Shown here: positions 30,823 through 39,767 of the stretch, one piece after another
Layout: the number at the start of each line of letters is the position of its first letter
Position numbering within the stretch: the stretch's first letter is position 1
Translations under genes and position numbers: made by a program
Assembly: GCF_024810105.1 (NCBI RefSeq)
Contig: NZ_JANUDX010000004.1
Span: 124,001-188,000, forward strand
Length of the DNA stretch: 64,000 nt
From: Stenotrophomonas sp. BIGb0135
Lineage (GTDB): Bacteria; Pseudomonadota; Gammaproteobacteria; Xanthomonadales; Xanthomonadaceae
Direction of reading: 5' to 3'
Notes under the pieces: model-generated
Seen by the model: only the letters and a program-made list of their open reading frames with translations
Databases searched by the model: none
Told to the model about the DNA's origin: nothing

Positions 30823-32927
30823 GGCGCGCTCCCGGGATAGATATTGAGGATCACCGGCTGTCCGTTCTCGCCGTAGAGGTAGCTCATCCCGCTGACGACG
30901 TAGAACGTGTTCTCCCCCGCTTGACGCAGGCCGAACGCGCGGAAGTTGTTCACCGTGGAATCCGGCAGCTTGGCCGCGCGCGCGGCGGTGACGAAGGCGG
31001 CCTCAGCGCGGTCCTCGAATTCGTCCTCCGACATTCCCCACGGCGCCAGCACCTCGCCGCGCCCGTTGACGTCGGAGATTTCGCCCAAGGTGGCGCGAAT
31101 GGCCTGCTTCATGCGTGCGGAATCGACCTCTCCAGACTGATCGCCATCGGCTGCAGACTTGCCCGTGTAGTAGGCGCGGACCGCCTGCATGGCGACTTCA
31201 GCAGCACCGGGCCGGCCGGCAAACAACGCACTGGCCGCGCCGCCGATTTCCGCGGTGAACTGCTCCCGGAAGTTCTTCTCGGGCGGCAGCGGGAACTTGC
31301 TGTCTCCCTTCCCCTGCAGCAAGCGGTTGCCCTCGAGCATGGTCGCTGAGACCTCCCTCGCGCCAGCGGTGACGTTGGCGCTGAACGTGTTCTTCGCGAG
31401 GGTGATGCGGGCGCGCTCCTTGGTGGCCAGCATGCCGGCGTATGCCACCACCGGCTCATCGGGCGCGATCTGCTGCATCACGCGGTTGAAGACCTTGTCG
31501 TCCATGACCGCCGTGCGCAGCTGGCCCAGCATCGACACCTGTTGCGTCGAGGTTGAGTTCTTCAGGGTGTCGGTCAACACCTGGGCTTCCTGCGGCAGAA
31601 GTAGCCGCTGGGACACCTGCGTGCCGTAGCGCTTGCGCATGCCATCGATCGTGGCTTGCCGGTCGCTCAGCTGCGCACCCAGCTCCCACGCATCAGCCGG
31701 CGAAGCCAGTGCCTCCAGCTTCAGCGGCTCCACCTCGCCGCCCTCGCGCGCGGCGTTGAACAGAAGCGGCGCGTCCTGCATCTGCTTCAGGTTGCTGGTG
31801 ACGGCCGTCTTCAGCCGATCGAGGTTCGCCTTCTGCGTCACGCTGCCGCCGTCGGACAATAGCGACGCCTCTGCGGCCTGAATGTAGGTCTGCTGCTGGT
31901 CTGGCGACATGCGCAGCACCTTCTGCACCACCTGCTCCTGCGCGACGCGCTCGCTGAACTCTGCCTCCGCCGAGGTGCCCTTCACCGCATCCGACCACGA
32001 CGTCCACTGGTCTGGCTTCGCCGGCACGCCGCTGGCGATCTGCTTGTCGATCTGGTCGAGCACGCGGTTGCCCTTCGCGTCGAGGCGGTCCTGTGCGCGC
32101 TCAGCCTTGTCGAGCAGGGTCTGCTGGCGGTTGGATACCTGAGCCCACAGCGCGTTGCGCTTCTCTGGATCCAGCTTGTCGGCGTAGAAGCCTGCCGGGT
32201 CGGCGAGGTCGTGCTCGAGCTTGGCCAGGCCATCCGGGTCCTCGCGCGACTGGATAGCGCGCTGGGTCGCCTGCGAGGTCCAGCTCCGATCTCGAAAGTC
32301 CTGCGCTGCCTTGCTGATCTGCACGTCGGTGAGCCCTGCAGACTTGGCGAGCGGGGCCAAGGATTCAGCCCGCTGAATCACCCCGTCGATGTCGGCGCCT
32401 GGCATGCCCACGATTTTCCCGAGCTTGTCCATCGCCGCGGTGTACTGGGTCTGCAGGTCGGCGCGCTGCGCCTTCTGCACCGCCGAGTTGATCTTGAGTT
32501 CGCCCGATCGCTGGGTGCGCTGGATGCCCCGCTCGTAGGCGAGCTGCATGTCTGGTGCCAGGCCCTGCACCTCGGGCGCCTTGATCTTGCCAATTTCGGT
32601 CGCGTACTGCTCCCGGGCCTGCTCATAGTTGAGCCCTCCGGTGACCACAGCATCCTGCGTGGCGAGCGTGCGGTCCTGCACCTCGATCTCGTAGTCGAGC
32701 TGAGCGTTGGCCGCTTTGGCGCGGGCGAGCGCCTCATCCTCGATCTTCTGCCGGCGGGCCTCCTGCTCCTGCAACACCTGGGCGTGGTTCGCGATGCGCG
32801 ATCCGGTGTCAGCGAACTCGCCGACGGCCTGCGCCACCGCATCGCGGCCGGCGCCGCTGACGCGCGTCTGCACCACCGGCGCCTGGCCTGCGCCCTGGCC
32901 AAAGTTGCCCTGCGGGATCTTGGCCAT
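30819..32927 (-). CDS. Internal virion (ejection) protein, 702 aa
   Basis: ATG 32927 has CAGGAGG upstream. Almost entirely helical with long coiled-coil-like stretches (residues 50-130: QEQEARRQKIEDEALARAKAANAQLDYEIEVQ). Third of the ejection-protein set; overlaps the transglycosylase gene by 4 bp. Corresponds by order to gp15-like proteins. Confidence 0.7.
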   Translation of the reverse strand: MAKIPQGNFGQGAGQAPVVQTRVSGAGRDAVAQAVGEFADTGSRIANHAQVLQEQEARRQKIEDEALARAKAANAQLDYEIEVQDRTLATQDAVVTGGLNYEQAREQYATEIGKIKAPEVQGLAPDMQLAYERGIQRTQRSGELKINSAVQKAQRADLQTQYTAAMDKLGKIVGMPGADIDGVIQRAESLAPLAKSAGLTDVQISKAAQDFRDRSWTSQATQRAIQSREDPDGLAKLEHDLADPAGFYADKLDPEKRNALWAQVSNRQQTLLDKAERAQDRLDAKGNRVLDQIDKQIASGVPAKPDQWTSWSDAVKGTSAEAEFSERVAQEQVVQKVLRMSPDQQQTYIQAAEASLLSDGGSVTQKANLDRLKTAVTSNLKQMQDAPLLFNAAREGGEVEPLKLEALASPADAWELGAQLSDRQATIDGMRKRYGTQVSQRLLLPQEAQVLTDTLKNSTSTQQVSMLGQLRTAVMDDKVFNRVMQQIAPDEPVVAYAGMLATKERARITLAKNTFSANVTAGAREVSATMLEGNRLLQGKGDSKFPLPPEKNFREQFTAEIGGAASALFAGRPGAAEVAMQAVRAYYTGKSAADGDQSGEVDSARMKQAIRATLGEISDVNGRGEVLAPWGMSEDEFEDRAEAAFVTAARAAKLPDSTVNNFRAFGLRQAGENTFYVVSGMSYLYGENGQPVILNIYPGSAP

Positions 32928-32928
32928 A

Positions 32929-33408
32929 TCAGGCGCCTCCTGCGGTGCCGGTGCGCTTCCAGCCCCGGCCGTTGTTGGATGCGGCTCCAAGAAGCGAGGT
33001 GCCGGCCTTCACGTAGCCCGCCGTGCGCGCCTGCTTGCCCGAGATCCGGTAGCCGTCTGCCTCCGCGCCCAGCCGGTTCACCCGGTCGGTGCCGCCCGCC
33101 AGAGCCAGGAAAGCGTCCTCCTCCGAGTCGCGCGTGATCTGTTCATCGATCCGCAGGGCGGTATCGCTGTTCACGTCCACACCGGACTGCGCGATGGTGG
33201 CGATCGCATCGGCGCGCACCTTGTCGCGCTGCTTGCGGATCCGCATCGCTTCGACTTCCGCCGCACTCTTTGCGGTGCGGGCGTCGGCCTCGCTCTGCTT
33301 GGCCAGGTACTCGTTGTAGTCCTGGGCCTCCTTGCCCTGCTGCACGGCGGCGCCGGCGGCCAGTAGCGCGGTGCCCCATTGGATGATTGGGATGGCGGCT
33401 GCGCCCAT
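32929..33408 (-). CDS. Internal virion protein, gp14-like, 159 aa
   Basis: Ala-rich hydrophobic N-terminus (AIPIIQWGTALLAAGAAVQQG) followed by a charged helix with repeated Ala/Glu/Arg, then a Gly-rich tail. Length, composition and place (between tail tubular B and the ejection proteins) agree with gp14-like podovirus proteins. ATG 33408. Confidence 0.65.
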   Translation of the reverse strand: MGAAAIPIIQWGTALLAAGAAVQQGKEAQDYNEYLAKQSEADARTAKSAAEVEAMRIRKQRDKVRADAIATIAQSGVDVNSDTALRIDEQITRDSEEDAFLALAGGTDRVNRLGAEADGYRISGKQARTAGYVKAGTSLLGAASNNGRGWKRTGTAGGA

Positions 33409-33410
33409 GC

Positions 33411-33857
33411 TTACTCTCCCGTGTATTCGAAGACAGTGCCGGTCGGGGTGAACCCGATGCCCTGGTAGACCTGCGACGTGCGCTCATGCGTCACGCCGGT
33501 GGTGATGCCCGCCTGGATCAGGTCTGCACCCACGGCCTTGCACCAGCTGACGTACTCGCGCAGGAGCTGAACGCCCAAGCGCGATCCGCGGTGCTGCTTG
33601 GTCACGTAGATGCCGTACTCGCCGGCCACCTTGGCGTCGGCGAACCAGAATTCCTCGCAGTAGCCGGCGGCCATTCCGACCAGCTGGCCGTCTGCCTCCG
33701 CGACGAACACACACCCCTGGCCATCAATGAGCGCGCGGAACAGGCCGGCCATCTTCGACGGGGAAAACGGGTAAGCGACATAGCGCGACTCGGCGTGCAT
33801 CGCTTCGGAGAGGACCAGAAGATCGCCGATGTCGGCGTGCGTGGCGGAGCGGATCAT
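33411..33857 (-). CDS. GNAT-family N-acetyltransferase, 148 aa
   Basis: Acetyl-CoA-dependent transferase fold: AEADGQLVGMAAGYCEE (beta 4), then EYGIYVTKQHRGSRLGVQLLREYVSWCKAVGADLIQAG containing the Q/RxxGxG/A-like QHRGSRLG. Starts within the stop of the tail tubular B gene (ATGA). A GNAT here, inside the virion operon, is common in related podoviruses; target unknown. Confidence 0.8.
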   Translation of the reverse strand: MIRSATHADIGDLLVLSEAMHAESRYVAYPFSPSKMAGLFRALIDGQGCVFVAEADGQLVGMAAGYCEEFWFADAKVAGEYGIYVTKQHRGSRLGVQLLREYVSWCKAVGADLIQAGITTGVTHERTSQVYQGIGFTPTGTVFEYTGE

Positions 33858-36067
33858 TTGGCGTTCACCGTGGTGGTTGAAATTACGGCCTGCAGGTGGA
33901 ATGGATATGGCTGCTTCTGCTCGACGACGACGTGGAAGTCGCCACGCCCCCAGCCCAACGTCTCGACCGGCACGTCGCCGGTGAAGGGCTGAGGCGGCTT
34001 GTCCAGCACGCCAAGGCCCAGGGGCCGGCCGAAGATGAGTTGCCCGTTGACCGTCGCCCCGATCGTCTCCAGGAACCGGCACTTGACCTCCGAGATTCGG
34101 ACGCTGCCGCCCTGAGATGTGCCCTCCTGGGTTTGCACCTCCGGGCGCAGCATCTCGACCCGAGACACGTACTGGAGGCCGATCTCGACCGTCTTGGCCG
34201 GGCGCTCCAGCGTGATCTCGCCGCCGCTGACGATGCGATCCCCCAGCTCGACGCCGTCCGCCTTCACCTTCACCGCCATGCCTTCCAGGTGGGCCAGGCC
34301 GCCCCACACGGCGGTGCCGGCCGGGTCGACTCCGGTAATGGCGCTGTCGGTGTGAAGCGAAGGATCGAAGCGTTCGACGTAGCGGACCTGCTGCCCGTTC
34401 ACTTCACGAATCACGATGGCCCACACCTGGTCGCCGTCTTCAGTGGGCAGCGTGGCCAGGGCGTCGAAGCGGCCCTGCGTGGACTGCCGCGTCCAGCCGA
34501 TCACGTCTTGGTCCCGGTCGAAGGTGAGCACCGCCAGCTCACCGTCTGCCATCAGCGTGAACAGGAGCGGGTCCGGCTCTGCCTGGTAGGCCAGCCCGGC
34601 CACGCCGGCGCGGGTAATGTGCTCGGCAAGCACCGTCATGTCCGGCGCGCCGAACTGGTCGGAGTCGATCTTGTCGGCGGAGAGCGCGCGAATCTTCCGC
34701 CCGCCGCGCTGCACGAACAGCAGCTCGCCGCCGATGCGCTCGGGCGACACGAGGCTGCAGCCGAAGTTCGATTGCGGCTTGATCTTGTTCTTGGAGTTGG
34801 GCGCGATCGCAGAATCATCGGTGCCACGGATCGTGGTCTCGCCCCCGTTGCTCAGCGTGACCAGCGCGCCCAAGCCGGTCAGGTGCGTGATCGTGTGCTG
34901 CTGCTCACTGGCGGCCGAGAGCGACATAGCGTCGTCAGATTCGGCGCCCAGCTCGAAGTCGAGGTACTCGCCGATCCGTGAGCCCCACACGGTCTGCGGG
35001 AACATGCGCGAGCCGGCGCACCAGAGGCGCTGCTCGAAGAACGTGCCGGTCCGGGGATAGCCGTTCCGGCCGCCCCAGGCGCTACCCATCAAGGTCCAAG
35101 CCAGTGCAGGCGAAGCGACCAGCGCGGACATGACGCGTCGCAGTTCGCCGGTGGCCACGGTCGCCGACGACACCGCAGTGATCTGGATCAGGCCGGCGTT
35201 GATATCGACCCACTTGCCCACGTCCTCATCGCGCCAGCCAGCAGCCCCCAGCGTCAGCGTGATGGCTGCGCCCACGGCCGGCAGGTCGGTGCCGCTGCCG
35301 GCGGGCCAGGTCGGCGTCAGGGTCGCGTAGGGGCTGCCAGTGATCAGCCAGTCGCCGTCAGCGATGACCAGGCCGGGGAACGGAGTGAGCACGTCGGCTG
35401 TGACGACCGTGGCGCTGGTGAATGCGGTGATGAGCGCCAAGCCGCCCTCGGTCTCGATCTCGCGGCCCACGTCCGACGCCATGAACGCAGCGGCGCTAGC
35501 CGTCAACGTCCTGCCCGGCCCAAGCGCAAGGCTGTCCAGCGTGAGCGAGGCGGCCGGCCTGGTGCCAACCTCGGCGTATGGCAGGTTCACCCACGGCACA
35601 TCCTCCAACACCCAGGCGGCGTTGCCGAACCGGCGCAGGCGGCGCGTGGGGTAGTTGACGTGGAACAGGAACATCGTGTCCCCGCTCTGCACGTAGTCGA
35701 TCGCGTCCAGGTCCGCCTCGGCGTAGTCGCTCTGGATCTCGTAGGGAGCGAACACCCCCGGGGTCGCCTCGGTCTGCACCTGGGCGCCGTTCTGCAGGTA
35801 GACACGGATGTAGGCGTCGCCCACCTCCAGCATGTACGCCTGATCGCGGTTGAACACGTAGGGGATCAGCACGGCGTGCTTGTCGCCGTGCTTCGCCGGC
35901 TGGGTGAAGCGCAGCCCATAGCGCCCGATGACGCCGCCCTGGACCAGCACGAACACGTTGAGCAGCACCTTGGCGCCGTTGTTGTACCGGTCGATGTCCG
36001 AGCGGCCGTAGAGCCTCGGGCTCAGCTCTCCAGCGGTGAAGTTCGTCTTCATGATCGCTGCGCGCAT
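33854..36067 (-). CDS. Tail tubular protein B (stabilisation/nozzle protein), 737 aa
   Basis: Opens with the family signature MKTNFTAGELSPRLYGRSDIDRYNNGAKVLLNVFVLVQGGVIGRYGLRF. Large beta-rich protein of the usual length. ATG 36067 overlaps the upstream stop (TAATG); ATG at codon 6 is the alternative. Forms the distal tail tube of short-tailed phages. Confidence 0.85.
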   Translation of the reverse strand: MRAAIMKTNFTAGELSPRLYGRSDIDRYNNGAKVLLNVFVLVQGGVIGRYGLRFTQPAKHGDKHAVLIPYVFNRDQAYMLEVGDAYIRVYLQNGAQVQTEATPGVFAPYEIQSDYAEADLDAIDYVQSGDTMFLFHVNYPTRRLRRFGNAAWVLEDVPWVNLPYAEVGTRPAASLTLDSLALGPGRTLTASAAAFMASDVGREIETEGGLALITAFTSATVVTADVLTPFPGLVIADGDWLITGSPYATLTPTWPAGSGTDLPAVGAAITLTLGAAGWRDEDVGKWVDINAGLIQITAVSSATVATGELRRVMSALVASPALAWTLMGSAWGGRNGYPRTGTFFEQRLWCAGSRMFPQTVWGSRIGEYLDFELGAESDDAMSLSAASEQQHTITHLTGLGALVTLSNGGETTIRGTDDSAIAPNSKNKIKPQSNFGCSLVSPERIGGELLFVQRGGRKIRALSADKIDSDQFGAPDMTVLAEHITRAGVAGLAYQAEPDPLLFTLMADGELAVLTFDRDQDVIGWTRQSTQGRFDALATLPTEDGDQVWAIVIREVNGQQVRYVERFDPSLHTDSAITGVDPAGTAVWGGLAHLEGMAVKVKADGVELGDRIVSGGEITLERPAKTVEIGLQYVSRVEMLRPEVQTQEGTSQGGSVRISEVKCRFLETIGATVNGQLIFGRPLGLGVLDKPPQPFTGDVPVETLGWGRGDFHVVVEQKQPYPFHLQAVISTTTVNAK

Positions 36068-36678
36068 TACCAGTTCCCCCTGTAGCCGCCCGCGCGCGCC
36101 GTCAGCAGCGGGAAGTCGCCCAGGGTCTCCGGCGGATCATCCTGCCCGTCTACTGCCCGGGCCTTGTCCATGAGGTTGCGCAGCTCGGCCGTCTTCAGTT
36201 CGACCATGCTGCCCGAGGTCGTGATGGGGTACGCCAGGCGCACGGCCATCGCCGCGGTCATGACGTCCACCAGCAGCGAATCCCACTCGCTCTCGGGCAC
36301 GTCTGCGATGTAGACCAGAGGGAACACCACCTCGTCGCTCAGCAGGTAGCGGCCTTCGGACCGGTAGGTCACCCGCTGCCCGTTGCGCTCGTCACCGACC
36401 GCCAGCGTGCGCAGCCAGTCGCCCGGCAGGAGGAAGCGGCTGCGGAATCCGAATGGCGGCGCGGAGGCGTCGGGGGAGAGCTGGACGCGCTTGATTGCGC
36501 AGTTCCATGGATGGCCGCGGAGAATCGACTTCTTCAGGCCGGGGTAGATCCCGGCGCAAAGCTTTGCTCGGTCCAAGTTGGGCTCGTAGCTGGCCTCGTC
36601 GAAGCTGGCGATCGGTTTGGCCCCGAGAGACAGCAGCGCGTTGGAGCAGATACTGACTTCGTTTGCGGTCTCAATCAT
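36067..36678 (-). CDS. Tail tubular protein A (adaptor), 203 aa
   Basis: MIETANEVSICSNALLSLGAKPIASFDEA...AGIYPGLKKSILRGHPWNCAIKRVQL is the gp11-like adaptor pattern. ATG 36678 has GAGG 8 bp before it; an ATG five codons earlier is possible. Connects portal and nozzle. Confidence 0.85.
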   Translation of the reverse strand: MIETANEVSICSNALLSLGAKPIASFDEASYEPNLDRAKLCAGIYPGLKKSILRGHPWNCAIKRVQLSPDASAPPFGFRSRFLLPGDWLRTLAVGDERNGQRVTYRSEGRYLLSDEVVFPLVYIADVPESEWDSLLVDVMTAAMAVRLAYPITTSGSMVELKTAELRNLMDKARAVDGQDDPPETLGDFPLLTARAGGYRGNW

Positions 36679-36699
36679 CGCGCTGGTCCTCATGTAGCA

Positions 36700-36720
36700 C
36701 CGGGGGCGCGTGGCCCCCGG
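36700..36720. other. Perfect hairpin between two virion genes
   Basis: CCGGGGGC-GCGTG-GCCCCCGG lies between the 172-aa gene and tail tubular A. No T-run. May protect the abundant upstream mRNA or reduce read-through. Confidence 0.45.
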
Positions 36721-36747
36721 CGTGTACTGCATCCGATCCGGTTGGGA

Positions 36748-37266
36748 TCAGTTCCCGTCGACGAAGTGGCCCTTCAGCGCGACGAACCCGGCAGCGGTGG
36801 CGCCGGCGGTGAGCGTGGCGCAGACGTCGTACTGCACGCCCGGATCGGTGGCCAGGCCCAGCAGGCGCCACACCGGCCACTCCAGCTTCTCGACGGTGAT
36901 CAGGCCCGACTCCCGCAGGACGTTGGTGATCTCCTGCGCGGCGGCCAAGTCGACCGCGGAGCCGAAGAAGTCGGCATCGACCACCGCGCCGGCGTTGCGG
37001 GTCGGCAGGTCATACAGCCCGATGTCAGCTGCGCCGCCGGTGATCGCGGTGCAGGCCAGGACCACCGAGCTGACGCGCCAGCCCGAGTTGATGGTGAAGA
37101 AGCGCAGGACGCTGGCGATGCTGTCGCCGTTGGCCACCGCGATGACGCCGATGGATTCCTTGACGCGCCCGGTGGCCACCTTCGTGGAGGCGAGCTGGGA
37201 GACGCCGGGGGCGGCTGCGGAGTCGCGAGCGGTGATCGCCGCGCTCCCCTTGTTGACTACGGCCAT
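36748..37266 (-). CDS. Virion protein after the major capsid gene, 172 aa
   Basis: Small Ala/Gly/Val-rich beta protein (SIGVIAVANGDSIASVLRFFTINSGWRVSSVVLACTAITGG). Located directly after the capsid gene, the usual place of a head decoration or head-completion protein. Family not recognised with certainty. Confidence 0.65.
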   Translation of the reverse strand: MAVVNKGSAAITARDSAAAPGVSQLASTKVATGRVKESIGVIAVANGDSIASVLRFFTINSGWRVSSVVLACTAITGGAADIGLYDLPTRNAGAVVDADFFGSAVDLAAAQEITNVLRESGLITVEKLEWPVWRLLGLATDPGVQYDVCATLTAGATAAGFVALKGHFVDGN

Positions 37267-37296
37267 GGTGTGTTCCTCGTACTGGAATGGGGTGAA

Positions 37297-37320
37297 GGGC
37301 GGCGACCGAGATCACCGCCC
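37297..37320. other. Hairpin directly after the capsid gene
   Basis: GGGCGGCGA and TCACCGCCC pair at 8 of 9 positions, starting 8 bp after the capsid stop on the minus strand. No T-run; may stabilise or partly terminate the capsid transcript. Confidence 0.4.
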
Positions 37321-37327
37321 CGAGCGG

Positions 37328-38191
37328 TCAGGCTTCCTGGACCGCGATTTCGACGACCTTCTCTTCCTCGATGCGGGTGGCACCGATGGCCTGCTTGGCG
37401 TACACGCGGACGTTGAAGCCCTTGCCCGGGTCTTCGCCCACGCGGGTGGTGGTGTCCTTGCCGATGCCCAGCGCCACGCCGGACTTCGCCCAGGCGTACA
37501 GGAAGCGGGTGTTCCCGACCTTGGGCAGCATCTCGGACGGGATCCAGGTGAAGCCCAGCCACTTGCCCACCACGTCGCCCGATTCCAGGAACTTGCTCGC
37601 CATGAAGTCGGCCGAGGTCAGCGTCGCGTCCGACAGAATCTCGCCGGCCGCCTGCGCGCTGTAGGCCATGTACAGCTCTTCGCCGCCGATGGCATCCGCC
37701 TCCTTCTGGCGGAACATCGTCTTGGCCTGGATGATCTTGGCCTTGGTCAGGCCGGTGCCGCCAACCGCGATTTTCTGCGATGCCGGCAGAGCGACGTTGC
37801 CGGTGGCGCTGCGCGAGTTGCCGCCCAGGGCGCCGATGACCACCTCGTCCTTGGTGCGGTTCATGACGTTGACCATCGCCTTGACGTAATCGCTGGTCGG
37901 GTCCACGAGCATGCGGACCTTATCCAGGTCGTCGATCATGTCGCCGTCTTCCCAGTCGAACAGGTCGATGAAGCGGGTGGAATGCGGCTGGTCGTTGATC
38001 GGGGTATCGCCGTGGCGAACCAGGCGGCGCTGGGCCTTGCGCTGGCCGAGGCGGTTGACCGACTTGGACATGCCCACGATGCCGGGCTCGAGGGTCACGG
38101 CGCTCTGGAAGCGGGATTCGGTCTGCTGGGCGACGTGCTTGAAGTTGTCGGCGAACTGCTGCACGAACGCTTCGGTGATGTACTGGCTCAT
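37328..38191 (-). CDS. Major capsid protein, 287 aa
   Basis: MSQYITEAFVQQFADNFKHVAQQTESRFQSAV... with HGDTPINDQPHSTRFIDLFDWEDGDMIDDLDKVRMLVDPTSDYVKAMVNVMNRTKDEVVIGAL, matching the capsid family of BPP-1-like podoviruses. Position after the scaffold gene agrees. It is separated from the upstream genes by a terminator and has its own late motif, which fits its need for high expression. Confidence 0.85.
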   Translation of the reverse strand: MSQYITEAFVQQFADNFKHVAQQTESRFQSAVTLEPGIVGMSKSVNRLGQRKAQRRLVRHGDTPINDQPHSTRFIDLFDWEDGDMIDDLDKVRMLVDPTSDYVKAMVNVMNRTKDEVVIGALGGNSRSATGNVALPASQKIAVGGTGLTKAKIIQAKTMFRQKEADAIGGEELYMAYSAQAAGEILSDATLTSADFMASKFLESGDVVGKWLGFTWIPSEMLPKVGNTRFLYAWAKSGVALGIGKDTTTRVGEDPGKGFNVRVYAKQAIGATRIEEEKVVEIAVQEA

Positions 38192-38346
38192 AGAAACTCC
38201 GAAGGGGTGAAGGGGTGTTCGTGCCTGCTCGGTTGTCCCTGGCGGGGCCGTGCGGTTCGCGTGGCATCGGTGCGCGGGCTGGGCTGGTTATCCGAGTGCC
38301 ACCTCGGGCCAGATGCCTGCGAGTGTTGGCGCTGTGTGAGGTCGGT

Positions 38347-38359
38347 TTCCCGACTATTT
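38347..38359 (-). promoter_or_regulatory. Late promoter-like motif before the capsid gene
   Basis: Minus-strand GAAATAGTCGGGAAACCG, placed a few bases after the terminator at 38364-38394 and 155 bp before the capsid start. Terminator followed at once by this motif is the strongest sign that it starts transcription. Confidence 0.65.
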
Positions 38360-38363
38360 CGCG

Positions 38364-38394
38364 CAAAGAAAAAGCCCCGCGGTGGGCGGGGCTT
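38364..38394 (-). terminator. Intrinsic terminator between the early-late block and the capsid gene
   Basis: Minus-strand AAGCCCCGC-CCACC-GCGGGGCTT followed by TTTTCTTTGCG. It ends the transcript that carries the portal and scaffold genes. Confidence 0.88.
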
Positions 38395-38413
38395 CTAGGT
38401 TTAGACGGGTGTG

Positions 38414-38671
38414 CTACGCGGACGGCCGCAGGAGTGGGGCGGCCTTGCGGAAGGCTTGGCGTCTTGCCGACCGTTGCGCAAGCCACCGCTCCTTCGGGGT
38501 GTCCTCTGTGACGATCTTTGAAGCACCGTCAAAGTGCCCATAAGCCAGGTTGATCCGGTGGTAGACGCGGTAGCCGCTCAGCACCCTGCCAGAGCGCGAC
38601 CTCTCCACCCAAAGGCCGCTCGCTAGCCGCTCTTCACTGATGATTTCCGGGTGGACGTCGGGGTAGGCCAT
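38414..38671 (-). CDS. Small late phage protein, 85 aa
   Basis: MAYPDVHPEIISEERLASGLWVERSRSGRVLSGYRVYHRINLAYGHFDGASKIV...; compact, arginine-rich. Last gene before the terminator, 12 bp after the scaffold gene. Function unknown. Confidence 0.6.
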   Translation of the reverse strand: MAYPDVHPEIISEERLASGLWVERSRSGRVLSGYRVYHRINLAYGHFDGASKIVTEDTPKERWLAQRSARRQAFRKAAPLLRPSA

Positions 38672-38683
38672 GACCGGCTCCTG

Positions 38684-39547
38684 TTATCGAGTGGCGCCAG
38701 CGCCGAGGCGCTGCTGCTGCGTGCCGTAGCGCTTCTGGTACAGGGCAGACAGCTCCTGCACCTTCTGGTTGTGCTGCGGGTGCTTGCCATCCATGTAGGC
38801 CGGATCGGCCTTGATGGCGGCGATGCGGCCATCCCAGTCCTGCTCGGCGACGGCATTGCCATTGATCGGCTGGTCCTCCTGCAGCTCGGCGCCCACCGCG
38901 GCCGCGAAGCGCAGGAAGTCGGGGTCGTCGCCGAACTTGTCCATCAGGCGGCTGTAGCTGCCGGCGGCATCGCCCTCGGCGGCGAAGGCTTTGGCGGCGC
39001 GCGCGGCCTGGCCGAGGTTCTTCTGCATGGCCTGGTCGTCGGTCCACACCTTGGCCAGCTCGCCGCGGGCTTCTTCCTGCGACATGCGGGCATTGCCGGC
39101 CAGCAGCTCCGGCGCAAAGCCGAAGTACTCGCCGAGGAAGAAATTCACGTGCTCCTGGGGGATGCCCTTGGAGTGGGCGCGGTCGATGATCCCCTTGAAC
39201 AACGGGTCGCCCTTCACCTCGTCGACGCTCACGCCGTCCGGCAGGCCCTCGATCACGTACTCGCCGGCTGTCTTGGGCAGCGTGCCGACCGGGCGGATCT
39301 TCTCGAGCTCGGCGTAGCTGCTGGCGAGCTTGCGGGCCGACGCTTCGACGTCGAGCTCGGTGCCGCCTTCTTTGACGGTGCGGAACTTTTCCGGGATCCA
39401 GTCGTTGGCATTCGCTCCTGCTGCCCCCTGCAGTAGCGACGCGGCACCTTGGCCCTGCGCACCGGCAGCAGCTGCGGCCGCGGCGGCATCAGCACTTGCA
39501 CCGGCAGCGGCGCCCTGGTCCCCTTCATTTGTGTTCGTCTGGCTCAT
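38684..39547 (-). CDS. Scaffolding protein, 287 aa
   Basis: Ala/Gly/Gln-rich flexible N-terminus (residues 1-45), then NDWIPEKFRTVKEGGTELDVEASARKLASSYAELEKIRPVGTLPKTAGEYVIE, the pattern of podovirus scaffold proteins, and a charged C-terminus. Start ATG 39547, overlapping the Bbp19-like gene by 23 bp. Confidence 0.82.
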   Translation of the reverse strand: MSQTNTNEGDQGAAAGASADAAAAAAAAGAQGQGAASLLQGAAGANANDWIPEKFRTVKEGGTELDVEASARKLASSYAELEKIRPVGTLPKTAGEYVIEGLPDGVSVDEVKGDPLFKGIIDRAHSKGIPQEHVNFFLGEYFGFAPELLAGNARMSQEEARGELAKVWTDDQAMQKNLGQAARAAKAFAAEGDAAGSYSRLMDKFGDDPDFLRFAAAVGAELQEDQPINGNAVAEQDWDGRIAAIKADPAYMDGKHPQHNQKVQELSALYQKRYGTQQQRLGAGATR

Positions 39548-39767
39548 CAGCAATTACTCCATTGGCTCGGTTGCATTGGGTGACGATGAAATCCACCACG
39601 GAGCGGGCGCCCTCGCGGTGGTATGTCTTGAGGGCGGCGTTCTCGCCGTCCAGCACGGCAGGCCGGTGGAACCGGCGCGCCAGGTCTTCCAGGATCAAGG
39701 CGCCCTCGGCGTGGTTCTCGAAGACGCGGGCGTACATCTCGGGGGTCGGCTTGTTCGCGGCGGTCAT
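39525..39767 (-). CDS. Bbp19-like phage protein, 80 aa
   Basis: MTAANKPTPEMYARVFENHAEGALILEDLARRFHRPAVLDG...GARSVVDFIVTQCNRA follows the Bbp19 family (named after BPP-1). It lies between portal and scaffold as in that phage. Exact function unknown. Confidence 0.72.
   Translation of the reverse strand: MTAANKPTPEMYARVFENHAEGALILEDLARRFHRPAVLDGENAALKTYHREGARSVVDFIVTQCNRANGVIADEPDEHK

Noticed and set aside
36700-36720. Hairpin before tail tubular A as a full intrinsic terminator
   Set aside because: There is no T-run and essential virion genes follow without a visible promoter; kept as an mRNA structure only.
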